From contig NC_057809.1 in NCBI RefSeq assembly GCF_018294505.1, positions 420,225,485 to 420,289,484 on the forward strand: 64,000 nucleotides of DNA. The letters are read 5' to 3'. The position numbers and the translations under genes are program-made. The stretch is from Triticum aestivum. Lineage: Eukaryota; Streptophyta; Magnoliopsida; Poales; Poaceae. How positions within the stretch are numbered: the stretch's first letter is position 1; the number at the start of each line of letters is the position of its first letter. This document shows, piece after piece, positions 59,296 to 64,000 of the stretch. The notes under the pieces are model-generated. The model was given only the letters and a program-made list of their open reading frames with translations. It did not search any database and was not told the origin of the DNA.

Positions 59296-60857
59296 TGATA
59301 CGTCTCCAATGTATCTATAATTTTTTCCATGCTGTTATATTATCATTCTTGGATGTTTTACAATCATTTTATAGCAACTTTATACCATTTTTCGGGACTA
59401 ACCTATTTACATAGTGCCCAGTGCCAGTTGTAGTTTTTTGCTTGTTTTTTACTTCACAGAAAATCAATACCAGATGGAGTAAAAATGCAGCGAAACTTTT
59501 TGGAGATTTTTTGGACCAGAAGACACATGATGGGCCAAGAAAGTACTAGAGGGGGCTCCGAGGGGAGCACAACCCACCTGGGCGCGCTTGGGGGCCCAGG
59601 CGCGCCCTGGTGGGTTGTGCCCACCTCGGCCGCCTCCCGTAACGCGTCTTTGCTCTATAAATACCCCAATATTTCAAAAACCCTAGGGGAGTCAACGAAA
59701 CACAATTCCGGCCGCCGCAAGTTCCAGAAACCACAGATCCAATCTAGACACCGTCACAGAGGGGTTCATCATCCTCATTGGTGCCTCTCTGATGATGCCT
59801 GAGTAGTTCATTGTAGACCTACGGGTCCGTAGTTACTAGCTAGATGGCTTCCTCTCTCCCTTCCGATTCTCAATACAATGGTATCTTGGAGATCTATTTG
59901 ATGTAACTCTTTTTGCGGTGTGTTTGTTGGGATCCGATGAACTTTGAGTTTATGATCATATCTATTTTATCCATGAAAGTTATTTGACTTTTGATCTCTT
60001 GTGTGCATGATTACTTATATCCTTGTATTTCTTCTTCGAATCTTTGGTTTAGTTAGGCTGACTAGACCTATTTTTCTTGCCATGGGAAGAGGTGCTTTGT
60101 GATGGGTTGAATCTTATGGTGCTCAATCCCAGTGAAAAAAGGGGAAATGACACGTATGTATCATTGCTATTAAGGATAACAAGATGGGGTCTATTCCTAC
60201 ATGAATAGATCTTCTCTACATCATGCCATCGTTCTTATTGAATTACTCTGTTTCTCCATGAACTTAATACACTAGATGCATGCTGGATAGCGGTTGATGT
60301 GTGGAGTAATAGTAGTAGATGCAGGCAGGAGTCAGTCTACTAATCTTGGACGTGATGCCTATATAATGATCATTGCCTCGTCATAATTATTTGAAGTTCT
60401 ATCAATTGCCCAACAGTAATTTGTTTACCCACCGTATGCTATTTTTCTCGAGAGAAGCTACTAGTGAAATCTACGGCCCCCGTGTCTCTTCTTTATCATA
60501 TTTGCCTTCAAGATCTATTTTTATTCACTTTTATTTTCAGATATATTAATCCAAAAACCCAAAAATATGATTTTGCAATTTATTGTTATTTATTTTATCT
60601 TGCGTTCCCACGAGATCTATTTATCCAATCTACTACAATTTTATCTACCTTTTTACCCGGGAGGAATTCACAACCCCTCTTTTACGTCGGGTTGCAAGTA
60701 TTTGTTCTTTGTGTGCAGGTACTATTTACATAGTGTTTCATGGTTCTCCTACTGGTTTGATAACCTTGGTCTCATCACTGAGGGAAATACTTACCGTAGC
60801 TATGTTGCATCATCCCTTCCTCTTTGGGGAAATACTGACGTAGGTCAAGCCGCATCA
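59296..60857 (+). repeat. 5' LTR of element N (1562 bp)
   Basis: TGATACGTCTCCAATG...GCCGCATCA. TATAAATA at 59656-59663. Several parts resemble LTRs F, G and L. Confidence 0.85.
59656..59663 (+). promoter_or_regulatory. TATA box of the element N LTR
   Basis: TATAAATA followed by CCCCAAT, about 360 bp into the LTR; a strong plant TATA match. Confidence 0.65.
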
Positions 60858-60868
60858 AAAGGAATTTC

Positions 60869-60886
60869 TGGCGCCGTTGCCGGGGA
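60869..60886 (+). other. Primer-binding site, tRNA-Asp type (element N)
   Basis: TGGCGCCGTTGCCGGGGA, 11 nt after the LTR end. A perfect complement of a plant tRNA-Asp 3' end. Confidence 0.92.
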
Positions 60887-61134
60887 GACATCATTCAACG
60901 CCTATCAGGTTCCTAATCACAAATCTCATATCCTTGCAATTTACATTATTTGCCATGTGCCGCTCATTTTCATCTCCCCCACTTCAAGAAAATTTGCCGT
61001 TTTATTCACCCTCTTTTTGTTCGCCGTTTTCTTGTCAGATCTGTTTTTATGTGCGATCTCGTTTGCTATCTTTGCTTGTGTTGCCATGTGTCTTCTATTT
61101 TGCTTGCATTTGCACTTGCTAAAAATCTATTGAT
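60887..61134 (+). other. Leader of element N
   Basis: AT- and pyrimidine-rich, no gene. Overlapping frames crossing the LTR boundary (60567-61133 and others) are judged spurious. Confidence 0.6.
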
Positions 61135-61974
61135 ATGGATCCTCATCCACTTGCTAATCTTTTCAAAATATCCAATTATGATGAACCAATCTCTAGTGAG
61201 TTGAGTGCACTAGATTACCTTTATGAAGTTTTGCTTGAAATTCCTGAATCTGAAAATTGTGCTGAAGTGCTAAAAGAAGAAATTTATGAAGTGATTCATG
61301 AGAGTTCCTTGAATGAAAAGCATGATTGCAATGGTGTTATTATAAATTCTATCAATGTCATTTGTGCTAATAATATGCAAAACCCCAAGCTTGGGGACGC
61401 TAATTTTGATATGTCCACTACTTATTGCAATGATCATGATTGGGGTGATTCTTCTTATGATCTTGAAAATTTATTTAAGCCTCATGATGAATATGTTACC
61501 GATAATAATGTTTGAAATAATATTGAAAGTGGGTTTGGATGAGCGTCAACTTTAGGTAAAAATAATCCCACATATTTGGAGAGTGTTCAATCTTATGAAT
61601 TTTTTGATGAAAGTGGATTTGGAGAGGTCACGACTTTAGTTGATGTTAATCCCACTATTTTGGAAGATTATTAAACTTTTATGCATGTGGATCATGAAGA
61701 GAAAATTTTATATGATAGCTATATTGTTGAATTTGATTATGATCCTACATGTAATTATTATGAGAGAGGAAAATATGGTTGTATAAATTTTCGTGTTACT
61801 AAATTACCTCTCTTAATGTTGAAGTTGCTATCGCTTCTTTCTTCTTCCTTGCACATGCTAGTTTTTGCTTGCCTTGATAAATTTTTTTCTTATAAAATCC
61901 CTATGCATAGGAAGTATGTTAGACTCAAATATGTTGTCACATGTTTTATGATGCTCTGTTTATGTTTCAGTTAA
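61135..61974 (+). pseudogene. Homologue of the 290-codon ORF, with three stops (element N)
   Basis: One unshifted frame of about 280 codons from MDPHPLANLFKISNYDEP to FMMLCLCFS, interrupted by stops at 61513-61515, 61540-61542 and 61672-61674. It shares with the ORF of I the blocks NEKHDCN, NMQNPKLG, ESGFGEV, VDHEE, YIVEFDYD, NYYE and a hydrophobic C-terminal stretch with KY.RLK. Absence of frameshifts suggests it was coding until recently. Function unknown. Confidence 0.72.
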
Positions 61975-62004
61975 TATCTTTCATGTGAGCATCAATAAAA
62001 TCCT

Positions 62005-62054
62005 ATGCCTAGCTAGGGGCATAAAACAATAGCGCTTGTTGGGATGCAACCCAA
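62005..62054 (+). other. Conserved palindrome and stem-loop block (element N)
   Basis: CCTAGCTAGG palindrome, then AGCGCTTGTTGGG and CAACCCAA. Nearly identical to 1817-1867 of element I, at the same distance after the ORF. Confidence 0.7.
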
Positions 62055-62710
62055 TGAATAAAATTTATTTTTCCTTTTTCTTTTTGTTCTTGAGTGTTTG
62101 CACAATTATGCTACTGTTATGATTATGTTTTTTGTGTTTTAGTTATTGTTTGTGCCAAGCAAAGCCTTTGGGATCATGTTGGGTGAAAGTTGATTTGATC
62201 TTGTTGGAAAACAGAAACTTTTGCGTCCAGTAAAATAATTTAAAAAAATCATAGAAGTGACAAAATTCTGAAGTTTTCACAAGTTTGATATACAAATTTC
62301 CTACATCATCCTATTTTTTCAGAATTTTTGGAGTTACAGAAGTATACGAAGTTTTCATATTGCTATAGACTGTTCTATTTTTGACAGATTTTGTTTTCTT
62401 TGTGTTGTGTGCTTATTTTGATGAATCTATGGACTCTATAAGGGTGTATGAGCCATAGCAAAGTTGTAATATAGTAAATTTAATGCAAGAATAAAATATG
62501 AATGGGTTTGCAACAATACTTGTAGTAGTGATTTGCTTTGTTATACTAACGGATCTCAGGAAGGTTTTGTTGAGTTTTGTGTGATTGAAGTTTTCAAGTT
62601 TTGGGTGAGATCACGATGGATGAAGGAATAAGGAGTAAGAAGAGCCTAAGCTTGGGGATGCCCATGGCACACCAAGCTATTATCTAGAAGAGAAGCAAGC
62701 AACTAAGCTT
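62055..62710 (+). other. Non-coding interior of element N before the hairpins
   Basis: No gene seen. Collinear with about 1230-1816 of I (minus), including GACTGTTCTATTTTTGACAG and ATTTTGATGAATCTATG. A first copy of AAGCTTGGGGATGCCC lies at about 62650-62668. Confidence 0.6.
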
Positions 62711-62733
62711 GGGGATGCCTGGGTGGCATCCCC
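62711..62733 (+). other. Conserved GGGGATGCC hairpin (element N)
   Basis: GGGGATGCC (62711-62719), loop TGGGT, GGCATCCCC (62725-62733): a perfect 9-bp stem directly after AAGCTT. Same stem as 1139-1162 with a different loop. Confidence 0.75.
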
Positions 62734-62962
62734 TATTTCTTCTAACAACCATCTATATTTTACTTGGAGCTATATTTTTATTTGTCACATATCATGAGTT
62801 TTGCTTGGAGCGTCTTGTATTATATCAATATTTTCTTGTTTTGCTTTTTATTTTGTGTCATCTATCCTTCCTGGACACACCTATTTGAGAGAGCCAAAAT
62901 TATGACATGATTTGTTAGAATTGCACTTTATGCTTCACTTAAATCTTTTTGAGCTATGGAAT

Positions 62963-63155
62963 TGCTCTAGTGCTTCACTTATATCTTTTTGAGCATGGTG
63001 TGCTTTAGCATTTTTGAGGAAATTCTCTCATGCTTCAATTAGATTTATTTGAGAGTTAGTAAATTTTTTTGAAGAAATTCTCTCATGCTTCACTTAAATT
63101 ATTTTGAGAGAAGAAACTTTTTATGCTCATGTTCTTCACTTAGATTTGTTTGAGC
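62963..63155 (+). other. Array of four hairpins with constant loop and changing stems (element N)
   Basis: TGCTC (62963-62967)/GAGCA (62991-62995); CTCTCA (63025-63030)/TGAGAG (63050-63055); TTCTCTCA (63078-63085)/TGAGAGAA (63105-63112); GCTCA (63125-63129)/TGAGC (63151-63155). Loops hold CTTCACTTATAT or close variants (one has CTTCAATTAGAT). A fifth loop at about 62932-62950 has lost its stem. Counterpart of 816-959 in I. Confidence 0.75.
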
Positions 63156-64000
63156 TATCAAAAGAAACATATGAAATTAGTCCCAAAGTGATAGATATTC
63201 AAGAGGGATATAATAAAAACTTTCATGAAGATCATTGGTCAAAATAAACTTGATCCATTTAATTAGTTTTACGGTATGATGATATAATATGTGAGTCATG
63301 TTGATGTGTAATTATGCTTTAGTAAGAATATTGATGTTAAGGTTTGTGATTCCCAATGCAAGCATGAAAGTCAATAGTTATGCAATGAAATTACATCATA
63401 CTTATGGTGCATTATTTGGTGTTAGTTATGGTTAATGCTCGCTTATGAGATTTTTTGTTTCTTGGTTGGATGCTTCTCAATCTTTTGCTAGCCTTCACTT
63501 GTACTAAGTGGGATTACTACTTGTGCATCCAAAATCCTTAAACCCAGTTTTGCCATATGAGTCTAGTATACCTACCTATATGTGGTATTCTTTTGCTGTT
63601 CTAAGAAATTTGTATGTGCCATCTCTAATCTTCAAAATCAATTTCCTTTTGTGTGCTCGTATCGCTCATGCAATGGTAGGGGGTGGCTGATATTTTCCAT
63701 GCTAGATGTGTTATTCTCAAGATGAGTGTTTATTCACTTGTCATTGCACAAGAGTATGGCAAAGGTATTAGGGATGCCCAGTCCCGAAATGAAAAATGAA
63801 TTTACTTTATGTTGTCAAATAATAAATTCCTTGGAAAGTGTTGGTATGGATGGCACCCGTGGATTCGGTTAGCCGTGGAATGTAAAAGTATGGTGGAAAA
63901 AGGAATAAACTTTATTTTCTATTTGGGAACCGCCTATGATATATCTATCATGGGAAGTATTGGAAACTACTCAATCGTTTTCATTGACAGGAAAAGCATG
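63156..64000 (+). other. Remaining visible interior of element N (no gene seen)
   Basis: Collinear in part with the left end of I (AGAGGGATATAATAAAAACT is shared) and with the interior of M. A stem-loop with ACTAAGTG and CTACTTGTGC lies at about 63502-63525. No domain recognised before the window ends. Confidence 0.6.

Larger units (their letters stand above)
59296..64000 (+). mobile_element. Element N: Athila-clade (Sabrina-like) retrotransposon, 5' part
   Basis: Plus-strand mirror of element I in layout: 5' LTR 59296-60857, tRNA-Asp primer site, an ORF with three stops, conserved block, hairpins, then the right window edge. Inserted into M. No gag or pol motif lies in the visible 3.1 kb of interior. 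Confidence 0.87.

Noticed and set aside
60869..60886. A tRNA-Asp gene
   Set aside because: Only the 18-nt complement of the tRNA 3' end is present, next to an LTR: a primer-binding site.
60567..61133. 188-codon hydrophobic frame in element N
   Set aside because: It crosses the LTR end and primer site, so it cannot be a genuine element gene, and its composition is that of AT-rich DNA.
62963..63155. CRISPR-like array
   Set aside because: The repeats are short, irregularly spaced and lie inside a plant retrotransposon; the conserved part is the loop of a hairpin and there are no cas genes.

Overview
This window looks like intergenic DNA from a Triticeae grass (wheat, Aegilops or barley type). 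I see no host gene, tRNA, rRNA or CRISPR array. Almost every base can be assigned to nested LTR retrotransposons: Angela/WIS/BARE-type Ty1-copia, a Fatima-type Ty3-gypsy, a chromodomain (Tekay-like) gypsy, a non-coding element with LTRs of nearly 4 kb that resembles a LARD, and several Athila-clade (Sabrina-like) gypsy elements primed by tRNA-Asp. Family names come from recognising LTR ends and protein motifs, not from a database search.

Layout: (1) 1-4547, Athila-like element I on the minus strand, entering from the left edge and inserted into (2) 4548-6644, Fatima-type element J (minus), which sits in (3) element D, a WIS-like LTR (minus) seen at 6645-6790 and again at 51448-52466. D is split by (4) element C, 6791-51447, with target duplication TATAG, PBS at 37235-37247 and PPT at 10576. 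C carries four further first-level insertions: chromodomain gypsy B (11244-30447, duplication CATTG), whose 5' LTR is split by Angela-like copia A (13581-22337, duplication GATTG); WIS-like solo LTR E (32886-36215), itself holding Sabrina-like solo LTR F (33743-35330, GTCAT); Sabrina-like solo LTR G (38486-40065, CCGAC); and Angela-like copia O (40433-49097, ATAAC). (5) 52467-53224 is the 3' end of a gypsy pol gene (K). (6) 53225-54957 is an Athila-like 3' LTR and PPT (L). (7) 54958-55585 is a copia leader fragment (P). (8) 55586-59295 is Athila-like element M (minus). (9) 59296-64000 is Athila-like element N (plus), running off the right edge.

The deepest nesting is five levels (K>D>C>B>A). 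LTR divergence by eye falls in the same order: about 6% for C, 3-4% for B, 2% for A. No intact gag-pol remains: A, B, J and O carry stops and frameshifts. Two open frames are intact: a 245-codon ORF upstream of gag in B, and a 290-codon acidic ORF in the gag position of I, which has a homologue with three stops in N.

The most unusual signal is in the non-coding interiors of I and N: series of short hairpins in which the loop sequence is nearly constant (CTTCACTTATAT type) while the stems change by paired substitutions. A separate conserved 9-bp hairpin and a palindrome-containing block lie between this array and the ORF. This looks like conserved structured retrotransposon RNA. A second point is element O, whose two 1748-bp LTRs differ by only about 1.4% although its polyprotein is heavily decayed, as expected of a defective copy mobilised in trans.
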